64,000 nt of DNA from Pagrus major (GCF_040436345.1 NC_133219.1:24836709-24900708); one strand, 5' to 3'; counted from the stretch's first letter, positions 1-11,650 are shown. Notes: generated by a model from the letters alone, not told the origin. Program-made: numbers and translations.

Positions 1-497
1 ACACCTAATTAGCATTACAGTGGACCTTTTCGTTCACTTAATGGGCCATCATCCAACAGGTCTCCCAGGCCCCACTAGGTGCATTGTCACACTGAGAGCA
101 AGAGCCTTTGTAACACTGCAAATTTGGTGTTTTGTTATCTTTTTAAAAAAATAACATTCCTCAGTGGTGGGCTTGAATAGCAGGTACAGTAGAGACATGA
201 AAATACAGACAAAAACAGTAATAACAACTGTGCGTGGCTGATTAATCTAACAAGGCACTGAATAAAGTAGGCTTTGCTTGAAAGGGGATCAAACCCTTCA
301 GCCGTCCAAAATCAATAACTAGGCTGCGCAACTGTGTCAGCAGCTTAGGAATATGAATATTGATGGATAACATGGATAATGATGACCTTAAAATTGCGTT
401 TACAAAAAATGTAGGGCCCACTTATGCACATTCAAATGACCTCTTTTCATCAGTTAGTTACTATAAAAATGAGAGAAATAAAAAAAATAAGAAATTG

Positions 498-503
<6 letters not shown>

Positions 504-533
<30 letters not shown>
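504..533. repeat. (AT)n microsatellite
   Basis: About 15 uninterrupted AT units inside the EIPR1 intron. Confidence 0.95.
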
Positions 534-537
<4 letters not shown>

Positions 538-1461
538 CACAGTATTGTATCAAAATCACAGTATCCCAAATTATCCCAAAGAATTATTCATTCTAATATA
601 TCAAAAGGTATGCTTTTCTACAGGTTTACCAACTACTAAAATCATGCATACTGTGCTGAATACAAGGGCTCTTATCTGTATTTACAACATAGCCTGAATC
701 TGCACTCTATAGTATTCACAATACGTGATGTTTACTGTTGCTTGTGCAACAACTGGCAACTGCTGTTAGCACATATTAGCTATTTTAGCCCCATTGTCTG
801 GAGAACAATAACCCATAAAATAAAAATGTTGGCGTATTTGAACAAAATCAACAACAGCTACCAACAGCCATAGTCCTTACAATCTTAAATAATGTGTTGT
901 CACGGGTTAATTGTCAAAATTAGAAAATAGCAGCTTAAATCCCTGAGGAGCTACATTATCATTAGTGATGGTTGCATCCACAAGTATGCAGTTACATACA
1001 GTTCCCTCAAACAATGTAAGGAAGGTGCACATCAGAGGGGATTTAGAAGTGGGTATACGCAATGCTGACTGAAAAATATCTACACATCTTTAGTTTATTT
1101 AAGTCCACATAAGAGCTGTTAAAGTTAAATATCAGCTGAAGCAGTCATATTAACATAGCGTTACACTACATACATCTGTGTACCTTTCCTGAGAACACTG
1201 TGGTCAAACTGGGTATAAAATAAAATCCTGTCATCAGGATTTTACTGTCATCATCAGAATTCAAGCACTCTGCTGCCACCTAGCATCTACAGTTATCAAG
1301 TGCAACCCCCCATTTTACAGCCACGGCGTCACTACGGTAACGCAGCGACAAACATGTCATATGAAAGGAGAGACATCTGTATCAGGAATTAATGGACGAC
1401 ACAGAGGCCTTTAATTCCTGATTTTGGATTATCCGCTTATACCATGGTCATGTGCCAAACA

Positions 1462-1481
1462 CCCCCCCCCCCCCCCCCCCC
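1462..1481. repeat. Poly-C run
   Basis: Twenty consecutive C residues in the intron. Such runs are prone to slippage and sequencing error, so the exact length is uncertain. Confidence 0.9.
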
Positions 1482-1934
1482 ATATTTTCGTGTGTTTTGC
1501 AATCAAAGTATGACGTTTTTTCACAAGCAGTAACTCTGTTTCACTGGCAACACCTGTGAGTTTGACTAATAGCTGAAACAATCATTACAACCCCACAAGG
1601 CTCTTATGTAATTGTAGGATTATCAATTATATGCAAATTTGGATTGGACTGGAAAACCTCTCAGGCAGCCTGGTGTCTTCAGTTAACTGAGTCAGTCAGT
1701 CTCAGTTAATGATTGCATTCTGGTTTTCTGAATGTTTTACACAGCATCCCAAATGAAACTTGAAATTGTTGTTGTAAACAATAAAAAACTGATAAACTGT
1801 GTCATTAAAGTTGTGCATTTGGCATTAGCTAATGTTTGCCAATTTAGTGTCTTCTAAACATTGATAGTCAACATAAGGTCTGTCAGATATGATGCATCCT
1901 CCTCTTCCAAACTCCTCTTCCAGTAGCTTAATTC

Positions 1935-1986
1935 TGTGTGTGTATGTGTTTGTGTGTGTGTGTGCGCGTGTGTGTGTATTTGTTAG
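1935..1986 (+). promoter_or_regulatory. EIPR1: TG-repeat tract and 3' splice acceptor of the last EIPR1 exon
   Basis: An almost pure TG tract (1935-1977, with one CGCG interruption) runs directly into the acceptor TATTTGTTAG at 1977-1986. The usual pyrimidine tract is largely replaced by UG repeats. UG repeats are the known binding site of TDP-43, and a UG tract beside an acceptor is known from CFTR exon 9. Any effect on EIPR1 splicing is inference. Confidence 0.6.
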
Positions 1987-2161
1987 GAGTAAGGAGCCCC
2001 TAAAGGACAGCGTGGTGTCCACCTATGAGGAACATGAAGACAGTGTGTATGCAGCAGAGTGGTCGTCAGCTGACCCCTGGCTCTTCGCCTCACTCAGCTA
2101 CGACGGACGCCTCGTCATCAACAGGGTTCCTCGCGCACTCAAATACCGCATCCTACTCTGA
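1987..2161 (+). CDS. EIPR1: EIPR1 (TSSC1), terminal coding exon, C-terminal WD40 repeat
   Basis: The exon opens after the AG at 1985-1986 and encodes about 57 residues ending at TGA 2159-2161. The peptide holds [20 protein letters not shown], then a [13 protein letters not shown] turn and a [12 protein letters not shown] end. This is the highly conserved last WD40 blade of EIPR1. The family protein is a beta-propeller that binds the EARP and GARP tethering complexes and serves endosomal recycling and dense-core vesicle biogenesis. Only the C-terminus is inside the window; the upstream exons lie to the left. The reading frame is clean, and an AATAAA signal follows at a normal distance, so I take it as a functional host gene. 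It is the only such gene I can support here. Confidence 0.93.
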
Positions 2162-2410
2162 GAGGCAGGGGAGGGACAGCTGATCCGTATGTGTGTGTAG
2201 AATTCAAGAGAAGAGATAGTAACACATCTGTACACATCATTTGCTAAAAAAAACAGTATAACATGGCGCAGTTAAGTGTGCTGTGCAAGACACTGCAAAC
2301 AGCATGTGAAGGCAGCAATAGTCAAGACTGTGTGTGTGATGTAAATATACTGTAGGTCATGTGTTCCATTGACCACTGTAAACAATAAAACTGTTCAGGC
2401 TATCCCAATT
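2162..2410 (+). promoter_or_regulatory. EIPR1: EIPR1 3' UTR with polyadenylation signal
   Basis: The noncoding sequence after the EIPR1 stop contains AATAAA at 2384-2389, about 225 bases downstream. Cleavage is expected near 2400-2410. The short UTR fits a compact housekeeping-type 3' end. Confidence 0.75.
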
Positions 2411-3830
2411 AAAGTAAAAAAGAGACTGGATAAATATTTGACATGGCGTGCTTCTTAAATGTTGACAGCAATCTCATAAGAGAGGAGCAAATACACAAGA
2501 AACATCCTTTTCTTCAGTCTGTGTCATGTCATTAGGTTCATTCATGTTATTTCCTCATGATTTTGTTGTCTGAATCTTTTTTCCACATTTATGTTATGTT
2601 ATTGGTATTATACGTGTGAAAATACAGGTGTTTACTGATCCTCAACTACCAGTACTGACATTCCTTCTTTTTTGTTGCAAAACACTGAAGACACAATATC
2701 TGAGTAAAGTGAGAAAGACAAAAAATGTAAGTTAAAAGAAATTACATTTCAAATCTGAACCCCAGTGGCATGACCTTATAGTTCTCAAAGTACTCAAGGA
2801 TACATCTGGTAATATACAACCCATACTTATTTTGCAAGTTTTTGCTATCAAGACGATTATATATATACTAACTATTTTCATCAAACTTGAATCTGATGAT
2901 TACTGTTTTATCAATTGATGAAGTATTAAAACTGGATTTTGTTTGGGGGACCATTGACAGCAGAAAGCTGTAAAGTTGGGAGCAAACAGTTGTTTATTTG
3001 CATATTCAGCAGACACAGGGCAACATTAGCAATAATTTAAAAGATGATGCCTCACAAAAGCCTTGCCAGCAAAACAATTGTTTTCCTATGATTCGTTGCG
3101 ACACGTGCTCCTCTCTTGTGCCTTGAAGCAGCCACGACTGTAGCGATGAGTCACGGTGTGATCGAGGCCTACCTGTTACTCGATGTTCCACTATGTTCAT
3201 CAGCTAGTTGCTAAGTTTGTTTGAAACTGAACCAAGTGAAACAGTACAATATGCAGGCTGTGAAACCAAAACAAGAGCTGAAAGATGGTAAAAACTCTGA
3301 AAAGAGCTGAAGGGTAGTGATAATTCTCAGTGGGTTCAATTTTCTGACAATCAAATATCACTTATTGTCAGTGATTTTAGTCTTAAAAGCCAAAGTGAGG
3401 TCCAATTGTTGAACCAAGAAAAAAGTTTAACATACCAATATATGTTTACACTGCAATGCTGGCTAGTGCCACACCTGAGCAGTTGAAAGAAGATACCTGC
3501 TGTGACATCACTGATTGGGGTGTGGCCACAAATACATTGCAATACATTTTACCTAGACAGAAAACAGAGTAAAGAACTTGGTTGTTTTTTTGTCTCTTTC
3601 TAGTTTAGTTTGTAATGTAGCCTTTCTTTTGACTGTAGATGTAGATTCTGCTGTCTACCGCATCCCTTACCTCTCCCCTTGTCCCTGTGCTCACTTCTCC
3701 CTTCTGCTCTTCCTCCATACAGTGTGTATGGCTGGTCGATGGTGACAGTCCGAGCCTCTATTATGGCAGACACCACTGACAGGCCTTTTAATTGCAGCTT
3801 GACTCTACGCATCACACAATTATGCACTCT

Positions 3831-3855
3831 CACACACACACACACACACACACAC
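3831..3855. repeat. (CA)n microsatellite
   Basis: About 12 CA units. Confidence 0.95.
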
Positions 3856-4066
3856 TAGTGCCAAGGGAGGGACACGGGCACTTCATTAGCTATGTCAGTT
3901 TGGGCTAGCAGTGCTGCGGCTGAATACAGAGTATATTTGTCTATCTAATCAGAGAAGCTGCTCACAGACACACACAAAGAGCCACATGCACATTAAAACC
4001 ATTGTTACCCTGCAGTCAATTATTGAGATGGGAAAGCAGGGTGGAGATACAGAGGGATGGTGAGTG

Positions 4067-4093
4067 CACACACACACACACGCACACACACAC
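4067..4093. repeat. (CA)n microsatellite
   Basis: About 13 CA units with one CG interruption. Confidence 0.95.
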
Positions 4094-4119
4094 TGTATAT
4101 ATACTGTATATATAATTAA

Positions 4120-4262
4120 TGTAAATCAATCTTGGTGTTGTGTTTGTGTTGTTATTTGTTATGATCTGTCCGAATGTTTGGACAAGTTGTGTTTTGATGC
4201 TTTGGCAACATTGTTGTAAAACTTTCATGCCAATAAAGCCCCTTTGAATTGAATTGAATTGA
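4120..4262 (+). repeat. LINE-like 3' tail with (GAATT)n
   Basis: A sequence with AATAAAG is followed by TTTGAATTGAATTGAATTGA. Short tandem tails of this kind end many fish LINE copies. Only the 3' end is present; no reverse transcriptase sequence is attached. The clade cannot be told from this fragment. Confidence 0.5.
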
Positions 4263-4925
4263 AAATTTGAGTGCTGAAAAGATAATCACTGAATCTCGCC
4301 CATCTGGAAACTTGCAATGCTTGTCACAGACACACACATGTGTAGCACTCATTGTCACTTGTACTGTCTTCTGGGCACCAGTGTAGGAAGAGATATGAGG
4401 TTGACAAGCATGCGTGCCAGGATCGTAGTGTAGAGTGTACAATGTGTCAGTGAGTGTGTCTATATGTTGTAAAGAAAGGCCATAATAAAATACAAACAGT
4501 TGATTGCTAATAGCAGCTGAGTATTTAAATTTGAATCAATGAAAGCACCTCTTTAGTATACTGAAAAACTCGCCCTGGACAAACACTAAGTATGATGCAT
4601 CGATAGTCAATTTGGAGATTTTGAGATATGTTATTGCTGACACTGTAAATACTCATCATACTTTGCTGAATCTAGGCATGTATAAGTTAAAGCATTTTCC
4701 TGGCCAACAATAACACCTGATTGTAGCCAGAGATCGAATTTAAGAAACAAAATCAGGCCTTTCTGTCATCCACAAATATCGAGATAAATTATTTAATTTG
4801 GTATTTTTGTAATTTACATTACCAACTATCATCTTACAGCTCAACTGCTAATAAAATTAGCCTCATGCAAATTTAGACACAAATACACATTCTCCCAACA
4901 GTGGGATTTAAATAACTACATATAC
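4263..4925. other. AT-rich intergenic stretch
   Basis: I see no gene, domain or clear repeat boundary between the LINE-like tail and the hAT-type MITE that follows. Confidence 0.5.
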
Positions 4926-5927
4926 TAGAGGTCTTCGGAAAAACCCGACAGCCCGAAAACCCGAGGTTCCGACCCGACCTGGCTCGGGTTTTGGGTCCAT
5001 TCACAAGAAGTGACTCCCAGGCCGGGTCCGAACCGAGAGAGTTTGTCTAGGGCCTCGGGGCTCTTACAGTGAAAGGCCGGGTTGTACAATACCCGAGAGG
5101 ACCCGGCGATTAGCGGTCACAGCTGTGTGGACTGTAGTTTGTTCAGTAAAAAAAAATACATTTGAACTAGACTGTTGTCCCCTGATGATGGATAATTTGT
5201 ATGTCATTTTCACAAAACTCTCGCCACAAGAGGGCACTAAATGATTGACTCATGACTGTCACATTCTGATGATGACGTCAAAGGTGAAAGTTCAAGCAAA
5301 AGTTAGAGCCTAGGTCAGGACTCTGGGCAGTTAAAAAGATTGTTTATTAACGTAACATTTTGGTTAATGGTTCAAAATGGTTAAACAATCAAGTTGCCAT
5401 AGCGTGTTGTTACCGGTATGCTCTACAAAGCACAATGGAAACTCCAAAATTATAACGTTAATTAAACAAGAGAAAATGTGTTCTACTGACCAGTGGATTA
5501 GCGTTAGCAATGGCTAAGAAGAAGGATTACAGTACATGACCATCTAAACAAGAAAATGACGACGTGGATTTATTTTTGTTTACATCACGTTATGGCCAGG
5601 GGGGCTGGCAGTGCCCGCAGCAGGAACCAGGTAGAAGAAGACTACGTTTAGGTAAGAAACAGAAAGTAATAAAAACAAGTCTTATTTAACGCTAGACAAC
5701 TTGTATTAAATCATAAAGCAACTCGGGCATTTCGGGTCCACGGGTTTTTTAGGGTTCGGGGCTGGTATGTCACGGTTCTATTCGGAGCCGGTTCTGACAT
5801 ATCTCGGTGCTGCTCGGGTTCGGAACTCAGATTTATAATAATAGCTCGGGGCCAGTCGGCTCCGGGTACAATTTTCACGGGTCCATTTGGGTTTGGGTCC
5901 GTCAAATTGGACCCGTGAAGACCTCTA
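4926..5927. mobile_element. hAT-type MITE, 1002 bp
   Basis: The ends are inverted: TAGAGGTCTTC at 4926-4936 and GAAGACCTCTA at 5917-5927. Both termini continue into GC-rich sequence full of CCCGA/TCGGG words. The 8-bp flanks are ACATATAC (4918-4925) and ACATACAC (5928-5935), a 7/8 match that fits a hAT target duplication with one mutation. No transposase frame is present, so it is non-autonomous. Confidence 0.82.
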
Positions 5928-6534
5928 ACATACACACAACCTCAGTGCAAACCTGTGTAAACAAATGTAACCAAAACATAAACAATAATACAGCCTATAT
6001 ATATACATACAACAATAAATAATTCATTAGTAAAACATTCAGTTCATAAATGACTAATGTATCTTTAATTCACTTAAAGTATAAAGCAAATTTTTTTCAC
6101 AGTTTTGTATATCTGCATAAATGGATTTTGGCCACTGAGGAAATAATATTGACATATTATCAATTTAGAAAGATGTTCTTAGCAAAGGCGTAGCAAACAG
6201 CAGCAATTTACCTGTCCTCATCAGTAAAACATTCATATAGGTCAACTGTGAAAGCGGCCTATTACAACCAATATTTACTTTTCTTGTTAAGCATTACCCT
6301 CTAGTGGCCATAGTAATTATTACGGCAGCAAAAATAGGAAGTCAGATGGAGTAGTATAAAGAGCAACAAAGTAAGGAGGTTGCGGTGGATGGTTGGGTTG
6401 AACAGGTAGAGGACTTTCACCCAGGAGACTGCTGTTCTTGTCCATTGTGAAACCAAAAGTCAAGGTTAAGTTATTTTAATTTACTAATCTAGTTAAACGG
6501 GCTCTATGTAACAATTTCTAGCAATCTACATGTA
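5928..6534. other. AT-rich intergenic stretch
   Basis: I see no gene. The sequence separates the MITE from the Tc1 end at 6535 and shows only short A/T runs. Confidence 0.5.
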
Positions 6535-6725
6535 CAGTCATGGTCAAAAGTTTACATTAACTTGTAAAGAACATGTTTATCATGGCAGTATTGAGTTCCA
6601 ATGGTTTCTACAACTTTCATTTTTCTGTGATGGAATGAGAACACATACTATGTCACAAAAAAAACATTCATGAAGTTTGGTGCAATAAGGAATTTATTAT
6701 ATATATTTATATATCAAATTTTCTT
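6535..6725 (+). mobile_element. Tc1-type transposon, left inverted terminal repeat (split from its body)
   Basis: CAGTCATGGTCAAAAGTTTA follows a TA at 6533-6534. From about 6580 the sequence is an imperfect inverted copy of 12690-12830, with shared blocks such as TTTTTCTGTGATGGAATGAG. The element's transposase lies at 11.7-12.6 kb. About 4.9 kb of gypsy and other sequence now sits between this end and the body. The outer 40-50 bp seen here are missing from the right end. Confidence 0.8.
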
Positions 6726-6764
6726 TGTAGTATGGCCTCTTAACTTCTTCTGAGTGTAAGGGGG

Positions 6765-7406
6765 GTTTAATGTAAGGGGGAAAGGTGGGTTCTATTGTAA
6801 GCATGTACCAATTCTGATAAATACTCTGGCCAACGGTTCTGCTTAGCTGTCTCTAGGGAGTGGAGCATGTTTAACAGAGTCTGGTTAAAATGTTCTGCAC
6901 TACCATTGCCTGCAGGATGGTACGGTGTTGTGCGACTTTTAGCTATGCCATAGACAGAGCTGTTTCATTAGTGCTAACTCAAAATTGGGGCCATGGTCAG
7001 AATGAAACCGGGCTGGACAGCCGAACAGCTGTATTACATAGGTCCACAGGGCTTTTACTGTTGTCTGAGCTGTTTAGTCACATGTGGGGATGGCCCAGGC
7101 AAACTTGGTAAACAAATCAGTGGCAACGAGGATGTTCTGATATGTGTCTGTGGGGCAGCCTAGGGACAAGAAATCTAAGGCAACTACCTCTAGGGGATAG
7201 GAGACAGCAATGGGGATTAGCTGGGCCCTGGGCTCTATTCTCTCCCTGATGGAACTGTCATACCTCTCCTTCCATGTCCAGCCAGTAGAACCGCTGATGA
7301 ATCCGGGATAGGGTCCTGTCCACACCTGCATGGGCAGCGGCCTCATGGAACTTTTTCCAGACCTCCTAGCTTTTTCCACTGTTGTAAAACTCTCTGTGCT
7401 CTGCAT
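6765..7406 (-). pseudogene. Gypsy A integrase remnant
   Basis: The minus strand encodes the start of the catalytic core (VVALDFLSLGC, with the first acidic residue, and a LVATDLFTKFAWA-type strand) at 7074-7250. A shifted frame near 6760-6920 carries TTPYHPAGNGSAEHFNQTLL, the block with the catalytic Glu. The middle Asp block falls in the broken interval. Integrase would join the cDNA to host DNA; this copy cannot be functional. Confidence 0.8.
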
Positions 7407-7559
7407 GACAAGGCCTGACGTTCTGGCCCTTTTGGTGCTGCCTGTCTCTCCACATACCTCTGAACCGCTTGAATGTCCAAATCACTGGCTTGTGCTTCCT
7501 CTCATTTGCTGCCAGCCCATTCATCCTCTCCTTTCAGGGCTCAACTCGACGGCTGCTGA

Positions 7560-8929
7560 GGTTACAGCCACACCTGTATCCCACTCTTCATCTGGAATCT
7601 CGGCAGACCTGGAGAAAGCGGTACTTTATCTCATAGTGGAAAGAGGCCAGCTGAGCAACCCAGCGCTGTTCCACTGTGCCCAGGCGTGCAGTCTGTAGGT
7701 GAGCAACAGGATTGTTATCGTGTATATGGTGAATTGTGCCCCAGTCAAATAGTCTTTAAATTTTTCGGTCACTGCCCACTTAAGGGCCAAAAGTTCCAAC
7801 TTGAATGAGCTGTAGTTGGAATCATTCCGCTCAGATGGACGTAGGCTTCAGCTCGCATAAGCTATCACACGTTCATGTCTCTCCTGCACTTGCACTAAAA
7901 CTGCTCCTAAACCCTGGTTACTGGCATCGGTGTAAACGATGAAGGGTGGTGAATAGTCCACATATGTCAAGACAGGGGCTTATGTCAAAGCTGATTTTAG
8001 GCACTCGGGGGACCACTCTTCCTACACTCTGACTTTTTGTTGACTGGAATGCCTGTCAACAGCATGTTAATGGGGCATGCGATTTTAGCAAAGCCTGATA
8101 CAAAACGCCTGTAGTAGCCTGCTAGCTCTAAAAAAGCTCTGACTTGTCTTATGGTGGAAGGGATTAGCCAGTCTAGCACAGCTGAGATCTTCTCAGGGTC
8201 AGGTCTTACCCCATTCTGGTCTACCACATGGCCCAAAAAGTTCACCTCAGGCTCAAGGAGCTTACACTTGTCTAGTCGCAGTTTCAGCCCGTACTGCCAG
8301 AGCTTCTGGAATACCTCATCTAGATGCTGCATGTGAGAGGAAAAGTCAGGTGAGTAGATTATGATATCATCCAAATATAATGACTCTGCCACTTGACCAC
8401 TTAAACACTGTTGCATCAGCCGTTGGAACGTTGCTGCTGCGTTGCAAAGTCCAAAAGGCATGCATTCAAACTCAAACAGTCCAAGTGGGGTGGTGAAGGC
8501 CGTTCTCTCTCTGTCCTTAGGATCCATTTTGACCTGCCAGTACCAACTGGCCAAATCGAGGGTGGAAAACCACTCTGCCTGGGTCAGGCTGGTGACAGTC
8601 TCTTCGATCTTGGGCAGAGGAAAGGCATCTTTATAAGTTACAGCATTCAATTTTCTGTAATCTACGCAAAATCTCCAGCTGCCATCCTTCTTCCTCACCA
8701 AGACTATGGGCGCAGCCCATGGGCTGCAGCTTTCCTTAATCGCTCCCTTCTCTAGCATACCTGCGAGTAGGGTCTTCATCTCTTTGTACATCAGAGGGGG
8801 AAGGGGTCGATACCTCTCTCTGACAGATGCTGCATCACCAATGTGTATACGGTGCGGGACCAGGTCCGTCCGGCCAAAATCCTTGTCATGTTTTTGCAAA
8901 CATCTTTTCCCACTTGAGCAGCAGGGCAC
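7560..8929 (-). pseudogene. Gypsy A reverse transcriptase and RNase H remnant
   Basis: A long minus-strand frame (7997-8929, 310 codons) holds the reverse transcriptase palm and fingers. Landmarks are WAAPIVLVRKKDGSWRFCVD, the FSTLDLASWYWQV block with the first catalytic Asp, FGLCNAAATFQRLM, and YLDD, the active-site box usual in Ty3/gypsy. It also shows FLGHVV and a YYRRFV thumb motif. The frame shifts near 7995. Below it, 7850-7990 encodes an RNase H start with [13 protein letters not shown]. The plus-strand frame over 8706-9494 is only the shadow of this region. Confidence 0.88.
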
Positions 8930-9125
8930 ACAGCTCTTCTTGTTACTGCGTGGACAGATCAGTTTGGTTAGTCAGGTCGCTCACCTCTTTTGGCAGCTCC
9001 TGTGCCCCATGGGCAGCTGTCGCATCCACCAAAGCCACTTCAACACAGTCAACTCCCAGGTCTGTGTTGAAGTGGCTTTGGTGGATGCTTCTATGTACAT
9101 CAGCTTTGTCTGCATGGTACAGCTT

Positions 9126-9780
9126 TCACAGCTTCTGGTTCCAACCTATAGACACACTGTAGGGATGTGGGTTGCAGACCCGCACAGGAACTTTGCCATT
9201 CTTTACCACAGCAAGTGTCCTAGCCACTCCCATGTCGTTAGCGTCAGGCATGGATTCCACCAGGGCACAATAGTCTGCTCCTCCTGGGCCCATCTGAGCG
9301 TGACCCCACACCAGCACCTCACTTCTTGGGGGAACTCTTATGCTGCGCCGGCCAGCTGGCTGCACATATCCGAGCAGCCTGTCCTCTGCCATGGTGTCCT
9401 CCACGCGACGGCAGGTCACAAAGGCATCCTTCCAAGCTCTCTGGTCTTTTTCACTGTTGTGGGGAAAAAGAATCAGACTTTCCGGGCCATTTGAAGAGAG
9501 CATCCCAGCAGACAGTCACAACATTCATGCCAATAATGAGCATCCCTCGCCCAGGTATCTTGATACCTTCTACTTCAAAATCTAACACTGAATAGCTAGT
9601 GTAAGGAATCTCAAGGCCATTGGCTGCCCTCAACTGATAAACTACAGGGGTCTTCCCAAGCTTAGGCTGAGTGAAATGCTTGTCAAAGACTGTTGCATTA
9701 TGTGACCTGTGACCCTGTATCTAACAGTCCTTGCAGCTGAACTCCCTCAATGGCAACCCCTATTGTTGGACATTGCCCGA
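9126..9780 (-). pseudogene. Gypsy A protease and protease-RT linker remnant
   Basis: The minus strand near 9700-9760 encodes LQGLLDTGSQVT, the aspartic protease active-site loop (DTGS), followed by an in-frame stop. The 125-codon frame at 9126-9503 carries the spacer before reverse transcriptase, with VPPRSEVLVWGHA and VPVRVCNPHPYSVSIGWN. Such spacers are common in fish gypsy Pol. Confidence 0.7.
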
Positions 9781-9887
9781 TAAATGCTCCTGTGGCCCTT
9801 AACTCATCTGGTGGACTAGTAACCCCTGCCCCATGGACCTCAGAAGCAGGGACGGCTAGTTTAAAGCTGGTCGTGAGGCAGCTGGCC

Positions 9888-10640
9888 TCCTACAAAACCT
9901 GGCAATATGTCCTGCCTGTCTACATTGGCGACAAATAGGCCTGCCTTGCTAATCCCAATCACTAGAACCTGAAGCTGGTTGCCGTTGGGCCCTCCTGGGC
10001 TGTGGAGACTGTGGGTCAGCTGAGGCTGCCTGAAGGAGTGGTTTGATTTCCCTCACCAATTCCTGTGTGAGTCCTTTCATCTGTGTTTTCACGTCCTCCA
10101 TGATCTCTTGCTCTAAGGTCTCTTTCCAGTCGGTTTTCTGCAATGGTTTAGAGGAAACACGTGAGTTGTTCACAGAAGAGCACATTACCTCGGGTTGTGG
10201 GTTTCCATACTCTACATCAAGCAGCAGTGCCTCCTGTCGTATGGTAGCAAAGTCTTAATCGGGATTACGTCGTGCATAAACCTTCGAGGCCTGAGCAAAA
10301 GGACCTTCACACAGCCCCGACAGCAGCTGGTCTTGCAGGGAAGCATCAGCAGGAGCATCGTTAGGGTCGTGCTGCCGCAACCTGCAATATAGCTCTCGCA
10401 ACCTCAGAATGAACGATGGTACTGTCTCACCTGGGACCTCAAGACTGGGATTGGGGTTCGATCTCCATAAGGAGAATCTAAATATAAGAAAATTTTGGTC
10501 CCTTTCTTCATCCTCAAGAACACTAACCTGGCATTTAGCTTCCCCAGCTGGCCCTCCTAACACAATACTCGCTTTCCTAGCCTCTGATAATTCCTGTAAT
10601 ACCAGCAATCTTTGGATCTGTTCTTTCCAATCCTGATATT
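9888..10640 (-). pseudogene. Gypsy A Gag remnant with zinc knuckle
   Basis: A zinc knuckle CRQCRQAGHIARFC (CX2CX4HX4C) is encoded on the minus strand at 9892-9933. Upstream, 10255-10608 encodes a Gag capsid C-terminal piece (SFILRLRELYCRLRQHDPND, then a LQDQLLSGLCEGP block) that resembles the PNMA/Gag fold family. The frames are separated by stops. Gag would form the particle shell and bind RNA. Confidence 0.7.
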
Positions 10641-10781
10641 ATAAATCATCTGGCCTGGCCCTTTAAATTTTGGCAGCCAACATGCACCAGGATACACAGG
10701 CATCATTATAGCTAACTATGCTCTTTGGTCACCACAGGTGCTCTCAAACCCAATCCTGCTGACAATGCCAAATTTTCTGTA

Positions 10782-11153
10782 AGGTGAGTTCTTTATTTAA
10801 TCAGGTGGAGAGCAACACTGAGGAGACCAAAAAAGCCAAGCTTCAAGGTACAAAAGTTTAAAATGTATTTAACATTTTTTTTAATGCATGCAGTTTAAAA
10901 GAGTCCCAAATATATTAAAATCCCAGCTTCCCTTAAAACCTGCAGTCCAGTGTGGGTGCAGCAGAGAAAAGGTGGTGGCTTGTCAGTCTCTCTCTCTCTC
11001 TCTCCACAACTGGTACACCACTGTCCTTGCTCCACACATCTCTGTGTCTCTCCACACACCTCTCTGTCCTCTCTGCACACCTCTGCACACCTCTGCCTTC
11101 TTTCCTTTCTTTTTTCTTCTGTGTCAGTCTCATCATCCTGATTAGGGTTCACA
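10782..11153 (-). repeat. Gypsy A 5' LTR
   Basis: The + strand begins TGTAAGGTGAG and ends GGGTTCACA, a TGT...ACA pair. On the minus strand AATAAA lies near the internal edge (complement of TTTATTT at 10791-10797), as expected for R/U5. Directly inside, the minus strand reads TTGGCATTGTCAGCAGGATT, which sits where a primer-binding site should be. No partner LTR was found, so the outer boundary is approximate. Confidence 0.6.
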
Positions 11154-11159
11154 GTCATC

Positions 11160-11275
11160 CAGGTCATGGTAAATCTAAGTGCTGTATCGTAGGCAACTGG
11201 ACTTGTTTCAGTTTCTTGAAGACGTTTCACCTCTCATCCAAGAGGCTTCCTCAGTTCTAACTAGAGGGGAGTTGG
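11160..11275. repeat. Partial copy of the palindromic repeat seen at 26.5 kb
   Basis: CCAGGTCATGGTAAATCTAA opens a block that matches one arm of the repeat at 26537-26805, including GGCAACTGGACTTGTTT and TTCTTGAAGACGTTTCACCT. Only one arm is found here, so the copy is truncated or the other arm has diverged. Confidence 0.7.
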
Positions 11276-11650
11276 CAGGCTTTTAAACTCTGTGTGGGTG
11301 TGTCCTTACAGATTCGTTAAGGACACACTCATCATCTCATCATCCTTAACATTTGGCCCAGGTGGTGGGTCCCACCCATCAAACCATGCTATTGGTCCCT
11401 TGCGCCATTCTCAGAGATTCGATTGGTGGTCACCAGTGCTTGTTACAAATACAAGAGATCTACCAGGTGCAGGTTATCAGGGAATCAAATTAGTCAAGGA
11501 GAGTGCAGACATCAAGCAGTGACAGTAAGTGCAGACACAAACCAATTTGCAACAATAAAAGTATGCAATACAACAAAACAAACTCATGCAAATAAAACAC
11601 AGCGAGCAACAATATAAAATACTTAAAAACAGTCACTTCTGCCCTTTGAC
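11276..11650. other. Unassigned stretch inside the split Tc1
   Basis: I see no gene. It lies between the partial palindromic repeat and the Tc1 transposase and may be the edge of another element. No boundaries are visible. Confidence 0.4.

Larger units (their letters stand above)
1..1986 (+). other. EIPR1: Last intron of EIPR1 (3' part)
   Basis: This stretch precedes the terminal EIPR1 exon and ends in an AG acceptor at 1985-1986, so it is inferred to be intron. I see no conserved coding segment on either strand. It holds an AT microsatellite (504-533), a run of 20 C (1462-1481) and a TG-rich tract next to the acceptor. Short reading frames here simply translate these simple repeats. Confidence 0.75.
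2411..4119. other. Intergenic stretch with two AC microsatellites
   Basis: I see no supported gene. Frames over this stretch have no recognisable domain. AC microsatellites lie at 3831-3855 and 4067-4093. The rest is AT-rich single-copy-looking sequence. Confidence 0.6.
6740..11153 (-). mobile_element. Degraded Ty3/gypsy retrotransposon A, 3' truncated
   Basis: On the minus strand the order is LTR (10782-11153), Gag with a zinc knuckle, protease, reverse transcriptase, RNase H and integrase, which is the Ty3/gypsy order. No second LTR is seen at the integrase end near 6740, so the 3' end is lost. Many stops and shifts interrupt the genes. It lies inside the split Tc1 element. Confidence 0.85.

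Noticed and set aside
1889..1986. Upstream extension of the EIPR1 exon reading through the TG tract
   Set aside because: Those residues only translate the TG repeat; the conserved protein starts after the AG at 1986.
8706..9494. 262-codon plus-strand open frame
   Set aside because: It is antisense to the gypsy A protease linker and reverse transcriptase and has no domain of its own.
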